Below, piece by piece: positions 34,388 to 44,196 of a DNA stretch of 64,000 bases (its first letter is position 1; the number at the start of each line of letters is the position of its first letter). Both the position numbers and the translations under genes were made by a program. The stretch is from Sphingomonas cavernae (GTDB taxonomy: Bacteria; Pseudomonadota; Alphaproteobacteria; Sphingomonadales; Sphingomonadaceae): positions 1,118,501 to 1,182,500 of the forward strand of contig NZ_QYUM01000003.1 in the NCBI RefSeq assembly GCF_003590775.1, written 5' to 3'. The notes beneath the pieces are model-generated. The model ran no database searches and was not told the origin of the DNA. It worked only from the letters and a program-made list of their open reading frames with translations.

Positions 34388-35653
34388 ATGTCCCTCCAGT
34401 TGAAGATGCTGATCGGCTTCGTGATTGGCCTGACGGGCGGGCTCATCGTCCATATGGTCGCGCCCGGCGCGCCCTGGCTTGAGACATTCACTACTTACAT
34501 CACCCAGCCGATCGGCCAGATCTTCCTCAGGCTGCTCTTCATGCTCGTCATACCGCTGCTCTTCTCAGCGCTGGTGATGGGCATTGCCGAGATGGGCGAC
34601 ATCGGCGCGCTCAAGCGGATCGGCGTCAAGACGCTCGCGATCACCGTGGTCGTGTCGACAATCGCGGTGCTTCTGGCGCTGACCGTCGTCAACCTGCTCA
34701 AGCCCGGATCGGGCGTGGACCCCGCGCTGGCGCAGATATTGCTCGCCGACGCGCGCGACGGCGCGCAGGCGATCGTCGCGGGCGGAAAGGAAGCGCCGAC
34801 GGGGATCGACGCGCTGGTCAACATCATCCCCAGCAATGTCGTCACCGCGATGTCGAGCAACGACATCCTGGCAGTGATGTTCTTCGCGCTGATGTTCGGC
34901 ATCGGCCTGCTGCTCGTCGAGACCCCGGCGGCGCAGCAGCTTCAGCGCGCGATCGAGGGTATTTTCGACGTGACGATGCGGCTGATCGGCATCGTCATCC
35001 GCCTCGCGCCGATCGCGGTCGCCTGTTTCATGTTCAATCTGGCCGCGATCTTCGGCTGGGACCTGCTTGCCCGGCTCGGCGCCTATGTCGGGGTCGTGTT
35101 GCTCGCGCTCGGGCTGCAGATGTTCGTCGTCTATCCGCTGATGATCAGGCTAGCCGCGGGGATGTCACCCGTCTCTTTCTTCCGCGGTATCCAGGAAGCG
35201 ATGGTGATGGCCTTTTCCACCGCGTCGTCCAACGCCACGCTGCCCACCGCGCTGCGTGTCGCCGAGAACAATCTGCACCTGCCGCCACGCGTCTCGCGGT
35301 TCGTCCTCACAATCGGCGCGACCGCCAACCAGAACGGCACCGCGATGTTCGAGGGCATCACCGTCCTCTTCCTCGCGCAGTTCTTCGGGGTCGACCTGAC
35401 GCTTGCGCAGCAGGCGATGGTGCTCCTCATCTGCATTCTCGGCGGGATAGGCACCGCGGGTGTTCCCGCAGGCTCGCTCCCCGTTATCGCGCTCATCCTC
35501 GGCATGGTCGGCGTACCGCCCGAAGGGATCGGGCTGGTGCTGGGCGTCGATCGTTTCCTCGACATGTGCCGCACCACGCTCAACGTCACCGGCGACCTCA
35601 CGATTGCCGCGGTCGTCGCGCGCGGCGAGACGACCGAACAGCAACTTGCCTGA
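34388..35653 (+). CDS. dicarboxylate/amino acid:cation symporter (DAACS family)
   Basis: A 421-aa secondary transporter of the glutamate/dicarboxylate symporter fold, importing C4-dicarboxylates or acidic amino acids with H+ or Na+. Eight hydrophobic segments plus two re-entrant loops are visible. Family motifs are MLVIPLLFSALVMGIAEMGD, AFSTASSNATLPTALRV (HP1 Ser-rich loop), TIGATANQNGTAMFEG (TM7 NQNGT) and GGIGTAGVPAGSLPVIALIL (HP2). GGGAGGAG precedes the ATG. It ends exactly where the convergent paralogue ends (TGA|TCA). Substrate not assigned. Confidence 0.93.
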   Translation: MSLQLKMLIGFVIGLTGGLIVHMVAPGAPWLETFTTYITQPIGQIFLRLLFMLVIPLLFSALVMGIAEMGDIGALKRIGVKTLAITVVVSTIAVLLALTVVNLLKPGSGVDPALAQILLADARDGAQAIVAGGKEAPTGIDALVNIIPSNVVTAMSSNDILAVMFFALMFGIGLLLVETPAAQQLQRAIEGIFDVTMRLIGIVIRLAPIAVACFMFNLAAIFGWDLLARLGAYVGVVLLALGLQMFVVYPLMIRLAAGMSPVSFFRGIQEAMVMAFSTASSNATLPTALRVAENNLHLPPRVSRFVLTIGATANQNGTAMFEGITVLFLAQFFGVDLTLAQQAMVLLICILGGIGTAGVPAGSLPVIALILGMVGVPPEGIGLVLGVDRFLDMCRTTLNVTGDLTIAAVVARGETTEQQLA

Positions 35654-36997
35654 TCAGGCGCGGAAGGAGTCGGGGGCCCTGTCTTCGGCGGCTTCAGGCG
35701 TGTGCAGGATATGGTGCGTCGAGGGCGCGTGCGGTGGCTCGATCTCGGCGGGCTCGAGCGGGTCGAGCTTGCCTTCCCACTTCGCGACGACGACGCTCGC
35801 CACCGCGTTGCCCACCACATTGGTTGCCGAACGGCCCATGTCGAGAAAGTGGTCGACCGCCAGGATCAGCAGCAGCCCGGCCTCGGGAATGTCGAACAGC
35901 GCCAGCGTTGCCGAGATCACGACAAGGCTCGCACGCGGCACGCCCGCAATGCCCTTGGACGTGATCATCAGCACCAGGAGCATCGTGATCTCCTGACCCA
36001 AAGTCAGGTCGATGCCATAGGCCTGCGCGATGAAGATCGTCGCGAAGGTCATGTAGATCATCGAGCCGTCGAGGTTGAACGAATAGCCGAGCGGGAGCAC
36101 GAAACTCGCGATCTTGGGCGGCACGCCGAACCGGTCGAGCGCCTCGAGCGTACGCGGATAAGCGGCCTCGGACGAGGCGGTGGAAAAGGCGAGGATGATC
36201 GGCTCGCGGATATAGCGCAGCAGCAACCCGGTGCGCTTGCCGACGATCACGAAGGCCGCGCCGATCAGCACGATCCAGAGCACGATCATGCCGATGTAGA
36301 AGCTGCCCATGAAAAAGGCGAGGTCGCCCAGCACCGCAGGACCGCGCTCGGTGAGCGTGCCAGCGACCGCGGCGAACACCGCGAAGGGGGCGAAGCGCAT
36401 CACATAGTCGGTGATCTGGAGCATGACCTGCACCAGCGCCTCGATCCCCTTGACCAGCGGCTGCCCCTTCTCGCCGACTGCGGTTAGCGCGACGCCCACG
36501 AACAGCGAAAAGACCACGATCTGCAGGATCTCGTTCTTCGCCATCGCGTCGATCATCGATGCGGGGAAGATGTGCGCCACGAACTCCTTGAGGTTGAAGC
36601 CCGCGCGCTCGACGCCGCTGGCGGCTTCGACCGGGGGGAGCGGGAAGTCGAGCCCCACGCCGGGCTGGAGGAAATTCACGAGAATGAGGCCAAGCGTCAG
36701 CGAGACGAGGCTCGCGCTCATGAACCACGCGAGCGACTTGAGGCCGACGCGGCCCAGCGCCGAAGTGTCGCCCATATGGACGATCCCGACGACCAGCGTG
36801 GAAAAGACGAGCGGCGCGATGATCATCTTGATCAGCCGCAGGAAGATGGTGGTGACGATCGAGAAATAGCCCGCGATCTCGGTCAGCCGCGCGCTGGCTT
36901 CGGGGGTGGCGTTGCCGATGGCTGCGTTGAGCCCCCAGCCACAGGCGATGCCGAGCACCAGTCCGGCAAGAATATAATAGGTCAGGCGCTTGGCCAC
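35654..36997 (-). CDS. dicarboxylate/amino acid:cation symporter (DAACS family), second paralogue
   Basis: A 447-aa paralogue of the neighbouring symporter with the same fold: FLRLIKMIIAPLVFSTLVVG, the AFSTASSEAAYPRTLEAL loop, LPLGYSFNLDGSMIYMTFAT (NLDG in place of NQNG) and ITSKGIAGVPRASLVVIS. The NLDGS motif and overall length are closer to DctA/GltP-type carriers. The C-terminal tail (about 415-447) is hydrophilic. Start GTG 36997 has a GGGGGG Shine-Dalgarno about 6 nt upstream. It is convergent with the first copy and the two stop codons abut. The differing TM7 motif suggests the two copies take different substrates. Confidence 0.93.
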   Translation of the reverse strand: MAKRLTYYILAGLVLGIACGWGLNAAIGNATPEASARLTEIAGYFSIVTTIFLRLIKMIIAPLVFSTLVVGIVHMGDTSALGRVGLKSLAWFMSASLVSLTLGLILVNFLQPGVGLDFPLPPVEAASGVERAGFNLKEFVAHIFPASMIDAMAKNEILQIVVFSLFVGVALTAVGEKGQPLVKGIEALVQVMLQITDYVMRFAPFAVFAAVAGTLTERGPAVLGDLAFFMGSFYIGMIVLWIVLIGAAFVIVGKRTGLLLRYIREPIILAFSTASSEAAYPRTLEALDRFGVPPKIASFVLPLGYSFNLDGSMIYMTFATIFIAQAYGIDLTLGQEITMLLVLMITSKGIAGVPRASLVVISATLALFDIPEAGLLLILAVDHFLDMGRSATNVVGNAVASVVVAKWEGKLDPLEPAEIEPPHAPSTHHILHTPEAAEDRAPDSFRA

Positions 36998-37019
36998 AGG
37001 TGTCCCCCCTTCATCACTA

Positions 37020-37131
37020 GAGCACTTCCCGAAAAAGTGGGAACCGGTTTTTCGGCCGGGAAGTGCTCAAAATCCTGAATCGAGAGCCTTTCTTGTCCGG
37101 CAAGGCGATTCCGCCTTGCCGGGAAAGGCTC
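37020..37131. repeat. double-hairpin element (copy 1)
   Basis: Hairpin 1 (37020-37068): outer stem GAGCACTTCC / GGAAGTGCTC and inner stem CCGAAAAA / TTTTTCGG. Hairpin 2 (37084-37131): GAGCCTTTC...GGGAAAGGCTC with tip CCGGCAAGGCG / CGCCTTGCCGG. Nearly identical to 44197-44308, with compensated differences. It lies upstream of the symporter gene on the minus strand. No gene is seen in the rest of this 225-bp gap. Confidence 0.9.
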
Positions 37132-37222
37132 GAAGCAGCCTACCAAGAGGATTGCCGCCGCCGGGTCAAGCCGATGCTTCAACCCGGCGGACGAACGGAT
37201 GGCTTGCCCGCGCAGCGCCGTG

Positions 37223-39256
37223 TCAGACGGCGGCGCTTGCCTTTGCGTGCTGGACGATGTGCTCGGCCAGCTTGCCGCCCAGTTCGGAGAGATGGTCGAA
37301 CCGCGCCTCAAAGCTCGCCAGGCCCTGGCTCAGCGAACGCAGCTCGGCATCGAGCCCGTGCAGCTCCGCTTCGGGCAGGAGCACGTCGATCCGGTCCCAG
37401 CGCGACCAGCCCTCGCGCGGGTTGATGCCGAGTACCTGACCGCGCCGGCTCGACACCGCCGAACTCACGCGCGACGTGGCGCTTCCCGGGGTCAGGATGG
37501 CCACCTGCCAGATCGGTTCGAGCAGATAGGGCACGCACCCCGGCAGCGCCTCCGACATCGCGATCCGTCCCGCAAGGCGAAAGGCAAGTTCGGAGCTGTC
37601 GACGCTGTGAAAGGACCCGTCGATCAGCGTCACGCCGACGTCGACCACCGGAAAACCCAGCGGTCCGTGCTCCATCGCGTCGCGGACTCCAAGCTCGACC
37701 GCGGGGATCCATTGCTTGGGAATCGCGCCCCCGGTGATCTTTTCGTTGAATACGAAGCCAGCGCCGCGTTCGAGCGGGTGCACTTCGATGATGACGTCGC
37801 CATATTGGCCGTGTCCGCCCGACTGCTTCTTGTGGCGTCCCCTTTGGGTCACCGATTTCCGGATCGATTCGCGGTAGGGCACGCTTGGCCTGCGCGTGTC
37901 GACCGCCACGCCATAGCGCCGCTTGAGCTTGGCGATCGTCGCCTGAAGATGCTCGTCGTTCACCCCGCGCAGCAGCATCTCGCGTGCGCTTTCATCATGT
38001 CCCCAGCGGAGCGAGGGGTCTTCCTCGACCAGCTTGTGGAGCGCGGCCGACAGCCGGACATCATCCTTGCGATCCTGCGTCGAGATCGCAACCGCGCTGT
38101 TCATTACCGGCGCGGACGCGGTGCGCGTGGGCGCGGTCACCTTGCGCCCGATGCCGAGAAGGTCGCCGCTGTGCACCGAATCGACCTTGGCGATCGCGAT
38201 CACGTCGCCGGGATCGGCGTTGCTCGTCTTGGCGGTGTTGGCGCCCTGGACAAAAAACAACCCGCCAATGCGGGTCGCTTCTCCGGCAGGGTCGATCAGT
38301 TCGCCGCCTTCGGCCAGCGGCGCGCCCCAGACCCTGGCATAGGCCAGCCTTCCCACCGGGCTGCCGTGGGAGATCTTGAGCACATAGCTGCTTGGATCGG
38401 TTGCGCCGATGCGCGCGGCGGCGGCTTCGGGCGCCGGGGCTTCGTGGCGAAGCATCTTGAGCAGCCGGCGAATCCCGAAGCCGTTCAGCGCCGATCCGAA
38501 GAGCACGGGTACCACCAGCCCTTCGCGCACCTCGCGCGCCAGATCGGCGCACACCATGTCCAGGCTGGGCGTCTGATCCGAAATGAGCTGCTCGAGCAGG
38601 TCGTCGTCATGGTCGGCGAGCTGTTCGAGCATATGGAAGCGATCTGCGGCCTCGCGGTCCGCCATGTCCGCCGGAATGTCGATGCGTTCGGATTCCTTGC
38701 CCGGCCGATAATGATAGGCGCGCTCGAGTGCGAGATCGACAAAGCCCTTCACTTTCTCGCCCTCGCGTATCGGAATCTGGCGCGCGAGCAGCGTTGCGCT
38801 GCTCATCGGCTCCAGTGCGGCGAGCAGTTCGTGGATCGAACCGCGCGCCTGGTCGATCTTGTTGACGAATATGGCGTGCGGAACGCCGAGTTCCTCGATC
38901 CGTCGCAGCACCGGTTCAACGAGCGATGCGCGTGCGGGGTCGGGGTCGATCACGATCAGCGCAAGGTCTGCGGCGCTGAGCGCGGCGTCGCCGTCGGCGG
39001 CGAAGCCGATCGACCCTGGCGTGTCGATCAGCGCAAAGCGATCTCCAAGATATTCGAGCCGGGCCAGGTTGATCTCTGTCGATCCGCCGCGCGCGCGCGC
39101 CTCCGGGCTCGCGTCGCCCGTGCTCGTACCGGCTTCCACCGCGCCTTGACGGCTGATCGCGCCGGCGGCGAACAGCAGCGCTTCCATGAGGCTTGTCTTG
39201 CCGGCTCCTGCCGGGCCGACAAGCGCCACAGCCCGGACTCCTTTCATGGTTTCCAT
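37223..39256 (-). CDS. elongation factor G-like translational GTPase (paralogue)
   Basis: A 677-aa protein with the five-domain EF-G layout. G1 is VGPAGAGKTSL (Lys20), G3 is DTPGSIGF (78-85) and G4 is NKID (132-135). Domain II starts near SSYVLKISHGSPVGRL. Domains III-V hold RYGVAVDTRRPSVPYRESI and GHGQYGDVIIEVHPL. It is not the housekeeping EF-G: in G3 the catalytic His of DTPGH is Ser82, and G2 is unusual (GGSTEINLARLEY). Similar EF-G-like proteins of unknown role exist in many bacteria. It is alone on its strand, divergent from alaS. Function in ribosome rescue, recycling or stress is possible but not shown. Confidence 0.88.
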   Translation of the reverse strand: METMKGVRAVALVGPAGAGKTSLMEALLFAAGAISRQGAVEAGTSTGDASPEARARGGSTEINLARLEYLGDRFALIDTPGSIGFAADGDAALSAADLALIVIDPDPARASLVEPVLRRIEELGVPHAIFVNKIDQARGSIHELLAALEPMSSATLLARQIPIREGEKVKGFVDLALERAYHYRPGKESERIDIPADMADREAADRFHMLEQLADHDDDLLEQLISDQTPSLDMVCADLAREVREGLVVPVLFGSALNGFGIRRLLKMLRHEAPAPEAAAARIGATDPSSYVLKISHGSPVGRLAYARVWGAPLAEGGELIDPAGEATRIGGLFFVQGANTAKTSNADPGDVIAIAKVDSVHSGDLLGIGRKVTAPTRTASAPVMNSAVAISTQDRKDDVRLSAALHKLVEEDPSLRWGHDESAREMLLRGVNDEHLQATIAKLKRRYGVAVDTRRPSVPYRESIRKSVTQRGRHKKQSGGHGQYGDVIIEVHPLERGAGFVFNEKITGGAIPKQWIPAVELGVRDAMEHGPLGFPVVDVGVTLIDGSFHSVDSSELAFRLAGRIAMSEALPGCVPYLLEPIWQVAILTPGSATSRVSSAVSSRRGQVLGINPREGWSRWDRIDVLLPEAELHGLDAELRSLSQGLASFEARFDHLSELGGKLAEHIVQHAKASAAV

Positions 39257-39475
39257 GATGGCTCTCCTTCAGGCCGCATCCTTCCAGCCCGCGGATCAAG
39301 GCAGGACGGGACGCGGCTCTCCCGTCCGGCGGGTATTGAGGCGCAGCTTCGCCTTTTCATACTCTGCGACGATGCGCTCCGCCAGCGCTCGAAATGGGCA
39401 GTCCATGCGCATTAATCGGCGGCGAACACCAATCACGGCCTTTTCACACCGCTTCGGCTCACCTAAGTGCGTCTC
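39257..39475. other. divergent intergenic region, EF-G paralogue / alaS
   Basis: 219 bp without a convincing gene. A minus-strand 38-codon reading frame (39296-39412) has no Shine-Dalgarno sequence and is not accepted. No repeat, terminator or clear promoter hexamers were recognised. Confidence 0.4.
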
Positions 39476-42130
39476 ATGACCTCGACCAACGACATTCGCC
39501 GCTCCTTCCTCGACTATTTCGAGGGGCAGGGCCATGCGCGCGTCCAGTCCGCGCCGCTCGTTCCGCACAACGATCCCACGCTCATGTTCGTGAACGCCGG
39601 CATGGTGCCCTTCAAGAATGTCTTCACGGGGCTGGAGAAGCGCGACTATTCGACCGCGACCTCGTCCCAGAAGTGCGTCCGCGCGGGCGGCAAGCACAAT
39701 GATCTCGACAATGTCGGCTATACCGCGCGGCATCACACCTTTTTCGAGATGCTCGGCAATTTCTCGTTCGGTGATTACTTCAAGGAACAGGCGATCACGC
39801 ATGCGTGGACGCTGCTGACCAAGGAATGGGGCCTTCCCGCCGACAAGCTCACCGCCACCGTCTATCACACCGATGACGAGGCGTTCGAGCTATGGAAGAA
39901 GATCGCGGGCCTGCCCGAAAGCCGGATCATCCGCATTCCGACCAAGGACAATTTCTGGGCGATGGGCGACAGCGGCCCGTGCGGTCCATGCTCCGAGATC
40001 TTCTACGATCACGGCGATCACATCTTCGGCGGCCCTCCGGGATCGCCCGATGAGGATGGCGATCGCTTCGTCGAGATCTGGAACCTCGTCTTCATGCAGT
40101 ATGAGCAGGAAGACAACGAGATCGTCCGCGATCTGCCGCGTCCCTCGATCGACACGGGCATGGGGCTCGAGCGTCTCGCCGCGGTACTCCAGGGCGTCCA
40201 CGACAACTACGACACCGATACCTTCAAGGCGCTGATCGCCGAGTCGGGCGAACTGACGAAGACCGCCACCACCGGCGACAATCAGGCGAGCCACCGCGTG
40301 ATCGCGGACCATCTGCGCGCCTCGGGTTTTCTCGTCGCTGACGGCGTGCTGCCTGCCAATGAGGGCAGGGGCTATGTGCTCCGCCGCATCATGCGCCGCG
40401 CGATGCGCCACGCGCACTTGCTCGGCGCGAAGGAGCCCCTGATGCACCGCCTTGTCCCCGCGCTCGTCGCGGAAATGGGCGGCGCCTATCCCGAGCTCGT
40501 CCGCGCCCAGCCGCTGATCGAGGCGACGCTCCAGCAGGAAGAGACGCGGTTCCGCCAGACGCTCGCCAATGGCCTGCGCCTGCTCGATGAGGCGACGGCG
40601 GGCTTCAAGGCCGGGGACACGCTTCCCGGCGAAACCGCGTTCAAGCTCTACGATACTTTCGGATTCCCCTATGATCTGACCGAGGACGCGCTGCGCGCCC
40701 AGTCGTTGCTCGTCGACCGTGCCGGCTTCGATTCTGCGATGGCGGAACAGAAGGCCGCCGCGCGCGCCGCCTGGAAGGGCTCGGGCGACAAGGCCTCGGA
40801 AGAGGTCTGGTTCGACATTGCCGAGGAGCATGGCGGCACCGAATTCACCGGCTACACCGCGGCTGAAGGTGAGGGCGAGGTCGTCGCGATCGTCAAGGAC
40901 GGCATCCGCGTCGACAAGGCCGAGCCGGGCGATGCGGTCGTGATTCTGACCAACCAGACCCCTTTCTATGGCGAGAGCGGCGGTCAGATGGGCGACGCTG
41001 GTATCATAAGCAGTGACAAAGGGTTGAAGGTCATTGTTGAAGATACGTCAAAACCGCTTGGCCGGCTTCACGCGCATCAGTCGAAGGTCGAAAGCGGCAG
41101 CATTGCGGTGGGCGACACCGTCCATCTCGCGATCGACGCCGAGCGCCGTACGCAGCTTCGTGCCAATCACTCGGCAACGCACCTGCTCCACGCGGCGCTG
41201 CGCGAATGCCTTGGCGGCCATGTGACGCAGAAGGGCAGCCTTGTCGCGCCCGATCGGCTGCGCTTCGACTTCTCGCATCCGAGTGCGCTCACCACGGTCG
41301 AGATCGCCACGATCGAGGCTGATGTGAACGCGCAGATCCGCGGCAATGAAAGCGTCTCGACGCGCCTCATGACCCCCGACGACGCGGTCGCTGCGGGCGC
41401 GCTCGCGCTGTTCGGCGAGAAATATGGCGACGAGGTGCGTGTGCTTTCGATGGGCGCCGATGCGGGCAAGACCTATTCGGTCGAGCTTTGCGGCGGCACG
41501 CACGTTCGTGCGCTCGGCGACATCGCGATCTTCAAGATCATTTCCGAGAGCGCGGTTTCGAGCGGTGTTCGCCGTATCGAGGCGCTGACCGGCGAAGGCG
41601 CACGCACCTGGCTCGTGGCGCGCGATGAACGCCTGAAGGAAGCCGCCGCTGCGCTGAAGACCGCGCCCGACGACGTGCCCGCGCGCGTCGCCGCGCTGAT
41701 GGAAGAGCGCAAGCGTCTCGAACGCGAACTCGCCGATGCGAAGAAGGCGCTTGCCATGGGCGGCGGCGGTACGGCGGAAGCGGCGGGGCCCGAGCAGGTC
41801 GGCGGTTACGCGTTCCTCGGCCAGGTCGTAGAGGGCCTCGATCCCAAGGGACTGCGCGGCACGGTCGACGACATGAAGACGCGCGTTGATTCAGGGATCG
41901 CGGCGCTCGTCGCGGTCAATGACGGCCGCGCCTCGGTCGCGGTCGGCGTCACCGACGATCTGGTGGGCAGCGTGAGCGCGGTCGATCTCGTCAAAGCCGC
42001 GGTCGCGGCGCTCGGCGGGCAGGGCGGCGGCGGTCGCCCCGACATGGCGCAGGGCGGTGGTCCCGATGGGGACAAGGGCGATGAGGCGCTGGCGGCGATC
42101 CGCGACGCGCTTCAGAGCGTTCCCGCCTGA
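39476..42130 (+). CDS. alaS: alanyl-tRNA synthetase
   Basis: Class II synthetase for alanine with editing activity. The 884-aa protein starts [20 protein letters not shown] and has the aminoacylation core (about 1-250; [53 protein letters not shown]). The editing domain has the HxxxH zinc motif [14 protein letters not shown] and [11 protein letters not shown]. The C-Ala domain ends with a Gly-rich segment [15 protein letters not shown], as in other AlaRS. ATG 39476 is preferred; the frame is open to GTG 39467. Confidence 0.98.
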   Translation: MTSTNDIRRSFLDYFEGQGHARVQSAPLVPHNDPTLMFVNAGMVPFKNVFTGLEKRDYSTATSSQKCVRAGGKHNDLDNVGYTARHHTFFEMLGNFSFGDYFKEQAITHAWTLLTKEWGLPADKLTATVYHTDDEAFELWKKIAGLPESRIIRIPTKDNFWAMGDSGPCGPCSEIFYDHGDHIFGGPPGSPDEDGDRFVEIWNLVFMQYEQEDNEIVRDLPRPSIDTGMGLERLAAVLQGVHDNYDTDTFKALIAESGELTKTATTGDNQASHRVIADHLRASGFLVADGVLPANEGRGYVLRRIMRRAMRHAHLLGAKEPLMHRLVPALVAEMGGAYPELVRAQPLIEATLQQEETRFRQTLANGLRLLDEATAGFKAGDTLPGETAFKLYDTFGFPYDLTEDALRAQSLLVDRAGFDSAMAEQKAAARAAWKGSGDKASEEVWFDIAEEHGGTEFTGYTAAEGEGEVVAIVKDGIRVDKAEPGDAVVILTNQTPFYGESGGQMGDAGIISSDKGLKVIVEDTSKPLGRLHAHQSKVESGSIAVGDTVHLAIDAERRTQLRANHSATHLLHAALRECLGGHVTQKGSLVAPDRLRFDFSHPSALTTVEIATIEADVNAQIRGNESVSTRLMTPDDAVAAGALALFGEKYGDEVRVLSMGADAGKTYSVELCGGTHVRALGDIAIFKIISESAVSSGVRRIEALTGEGARTWLVARDERLKEAAAALKTAPDDVPARVAALMEERKRLERELADAKKALAMGGGGTAEAAGPEQVGGYAFLGQVVEGLDPKGLRGTVDDMKTRVDSGIAALVAVNDGRASVAVGVTDDLVGSVSAVDLVKAAVAALGGQGGGGRPDMAQGGGPDGDKGDEALAAIRDALQSVPA

Positions 42131-42182
42131 TCGACACGGCGTTTTGCCGGCATCCCGGTGTAAGGCACGGAATGCACATCAC

Positions 42183-42212
42183 GTGTCATTCCCGCGAAAG
42201 CAGGAATGACAC
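42183..42212. repeat. collapsed palindrome (single hairpin)
   Basis: A 30-bp near-perfect palindrome, GTGTCATTCC...GGAATGACAC around GCGAAAGC. It looks like the outer ends of a 22278-type element joined without the linker. Otherwise the 253-bp gap between alaS and the antiporter gene shows no gene or clear signal. Confidence 0.7.
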
Positions 42213-42383
42213 CGGGTTCGACCCAGCCAGCGCGGCGCTACGCCAGTGCCGCCCGCATCGCGCTGTCCTACACACTTCGTTCCTGTCATTTTCCTCGCGG
42301 GCGCGATCGGTTCGGGTCCGTGGGCAGGACGAATCAACATGCGCGTTTGCGGGAAAAATGCGAAGCTAAGTGAAGTTAAGGGG

Positions 42384-44162
42384 CTACCCCTCGACCTCGC
42401 CCAATCGCGTCCGCCGCAGTCGCGGCTCGCGGTCCAACTCGCCCGCCTCCTTGATTTCCTTGCGGAATTCGTCGCGCTTTTCGTGGATCGATGCGATCAC
42501 CGGTCCCATCGCGACGCCCATGTCGACCAGCACGGCCTCGGAGAGCTGGAGCGAGCTTTCGAGCGTTTCCGGCACCGCGTCGGTGGCACCCGCGCGGTAG
42601 AGCTCCGCGGCGTGATCGGTGTCGCGCGCACGCGCCACGATCGTCAGATCGGGGAAGCGCTTGCGAACCTGCGCTGTGATCCGCACGGTCTGGACGGGGT
42701 CGTCCATCGTAAGGATCAGCGCGCCGGCATTGCCGAGGTCGAGGCGATCGATCATGCCGGGGCGCGCAATATCGCCAAAAACGACAGGAAATCCTTCGCG
42801 TCGCGCCAACGCCACCGCGTCGATATCAGCCTCGATCGCAACCATTGGCTTGCCATGCACCTTGAGCATCTGCGCGACCAGCGAACCGACGCGTCCGAAC
42901 CCGACGATGATCGCGCGGGGGCCCGCGCCTTCGGTCGCGCCGGCGACGCTCTCCTCGGTCTCTTGCAGCTCGACGCGACGCGAAACATCGCGTCCGATCC
43001 GCGCGAGCAGCGGCGTGATCGTCAGGCCCAGAGCGGTCACGATCTGCCAGAAGGCTGCGGTCGAAGGCAGGATGAGCTGCGCCTGCGCTGCAGCGGCGAG
43101 CACGATCAGCGTGGTTTCGGACGGCGAGGCCATGAGCAGTCCGGTCTCGGCGGCGACGGCGGCGCGTGCGCCCGTGAAACGCAGCAGCAACGCGGTGATG
43201 ATTGTCTTCAGGAGTACGACGCCAACCACCGCGCCGGTCAGCGCCATCCAGTTGGCGGCGATAACGCGCAGATCGAGGCTCATCCCCACCGTGATCAGGA
43301 ACACGCCGAGCGCCAGCCCCTTGAATGGCGCGGTCATAACCTCGACCTCGGTGTGATATTCGGTCTCTGCGATCAACAGACCCGCGAGCAGCGCACCGAC
43401 GATCGGCGAAAGCCCTGCCGCCGCGGTCGCGATACTGGCGAGAATGACCACGATCATGCTGGCGGCGAGGAAGAGTTCGGGGCTCTTGGTCCGTGCTGCC
43501 TGCGCAAAAAGCCGCGGCAGCGCCAGCCGCCCGAGCACCATCATCGCGGCGATGGTGAGCCCGCCGACCCAAAGCGTACGCGCCATACCTTCAAGGCCGG
43601 CCGATTGGGCATAGGGCGCAAGCGCGCCCAGTGCGAAGATGATCGGGACCAGCGCGACGTCCTCGAACAGAAGCATCGCGAAGGCCGCGCGCCCGACGGG
43701 CGACTGGGTGCCAGTCATCGGCAACACCAGCGCAGTGGAAGAAAGCGCGAGCGCGATGCCCAGCCCCAATGCCCCAGCCCAGCTTTGCCCCATCAGGAAG
43801 AGCACGAAGCCCAGTGCGAGGCCAGAGAGCAGCAGCTCGGCCGCCCCGAGCCCGAAGACGAGCCGCCGCATCGTCCACAGCCGCTTGAACGACAGTTCCA
43901 AGCCGATCGAGAAAAGCAGCAGGATGATGCCAAGTTCCGCGAAGGGTTTGATCGACTCCGGGTTGGTGATCGTGATGTGGAACAGCCAGGGGGCACGGTC
44001 GACGAACGATCCGAGTCCGGCGGGACCGACGAGCACACCCACGAGGATGAACCCGATCACGGGGTTTACGCGGAAACGGGCAAAGGCGGGGATGACCACG
44101 CCCGCCGCGCCGAGGACCACAAGCGAATCACTGAAGGCGGGGGAGTCGATCTCAAATGCCAT
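42384..44162 (-). CDS. monovalent cation:proton antiporter-2 (CPA2/Kef-type) with TrkA-N domain
   Basis: A 592-aa inner-membrane K+/H+ antiporter-type protein. About 12 hydrophobic segments (roughly 12-400) include NPVIGFILVGVLVGPAGLGS, FAELGIILLLFSIGLELSF and ALALSSTALVLPMTGTQSP. A cytosolic Rossmann TrkA-N (RCK) domain follows (about 430-545; AIIVGFGRVGSLVAQMLKVH, VVFGDIARPGMIDRLDLGNA), which gates by NAD(H) or similar ligands. The C-terminal tail is charged. It is divergent from a second CPA2 gene at 44405, with a double hairpin between. Ion specificity is inferred from family only. Confidence 0.92.
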   Translation of the reverse strand: MAFEIDSPAFSDSLVVLGAAGVVIPAFARFRVNPVIGFILVGVLVGPAGLGSFVDRAPWLFHITITNPESIKPFAELGIILLLFSIGLELSFKRLWTMRRLVFGLGAAELLLSGLALGFVLFLMGQSWAGALGLGIALALSSTALVLPMTGTQSPVGRAAFAMLLFEDVALVPIIFALGALAPYAQSAGLEGMARTLWVGGLTIAAMMVLGRLALPRLFAQAARTKSPELFLAASMIVVILASIATAAAGLSPIVGALLAGLLIAETEYHTEVEVMTAPFKGLALGVFLITVGMSLDLRVIAANWMALTGAVVGVVLLKTIITALLLRFTGARAAVAAETGLLMASPSETTLIVLAAAAQAQLILPSTAAFWQIVTALGLTITPLLARIGRDVSRRVELQETEESVAGATEGAGPRAIIVGFGRVGSLVAQMLKVHGKPMVAIEADIDAVALARREGFPVVFGDIARPGMIDRLDLGNAGALILTMDDPVQTVRITAQVRKRFPDLTIVARARDTDHAAELYRAGATDAVPETLESSLQLSEAVLVDMGVAMGPVIASIHEKRDEFRKEIKEAGELDREPRLRRTRLGEVEG

Positions 44163-44196
44163 GCGCCATCATTGCGGCGATGCAGCATGATTTCTA

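Noticed and set aside
39296-39412. 38-codon minus-strand frame (MRMDCPFRALAERIVAEYEK...) between the EF-G paralogue and alaS
   Set aside because: Plausible helix-like peptide, but there is no Shine-Dalgarno sequence and no way to test conservation here.
37199-39415. 738-codon plus-strand open frame opposite the EF-G paralogue
   Set aside because: No domain or ribosome site; the minus strand has a full translational GTPase.
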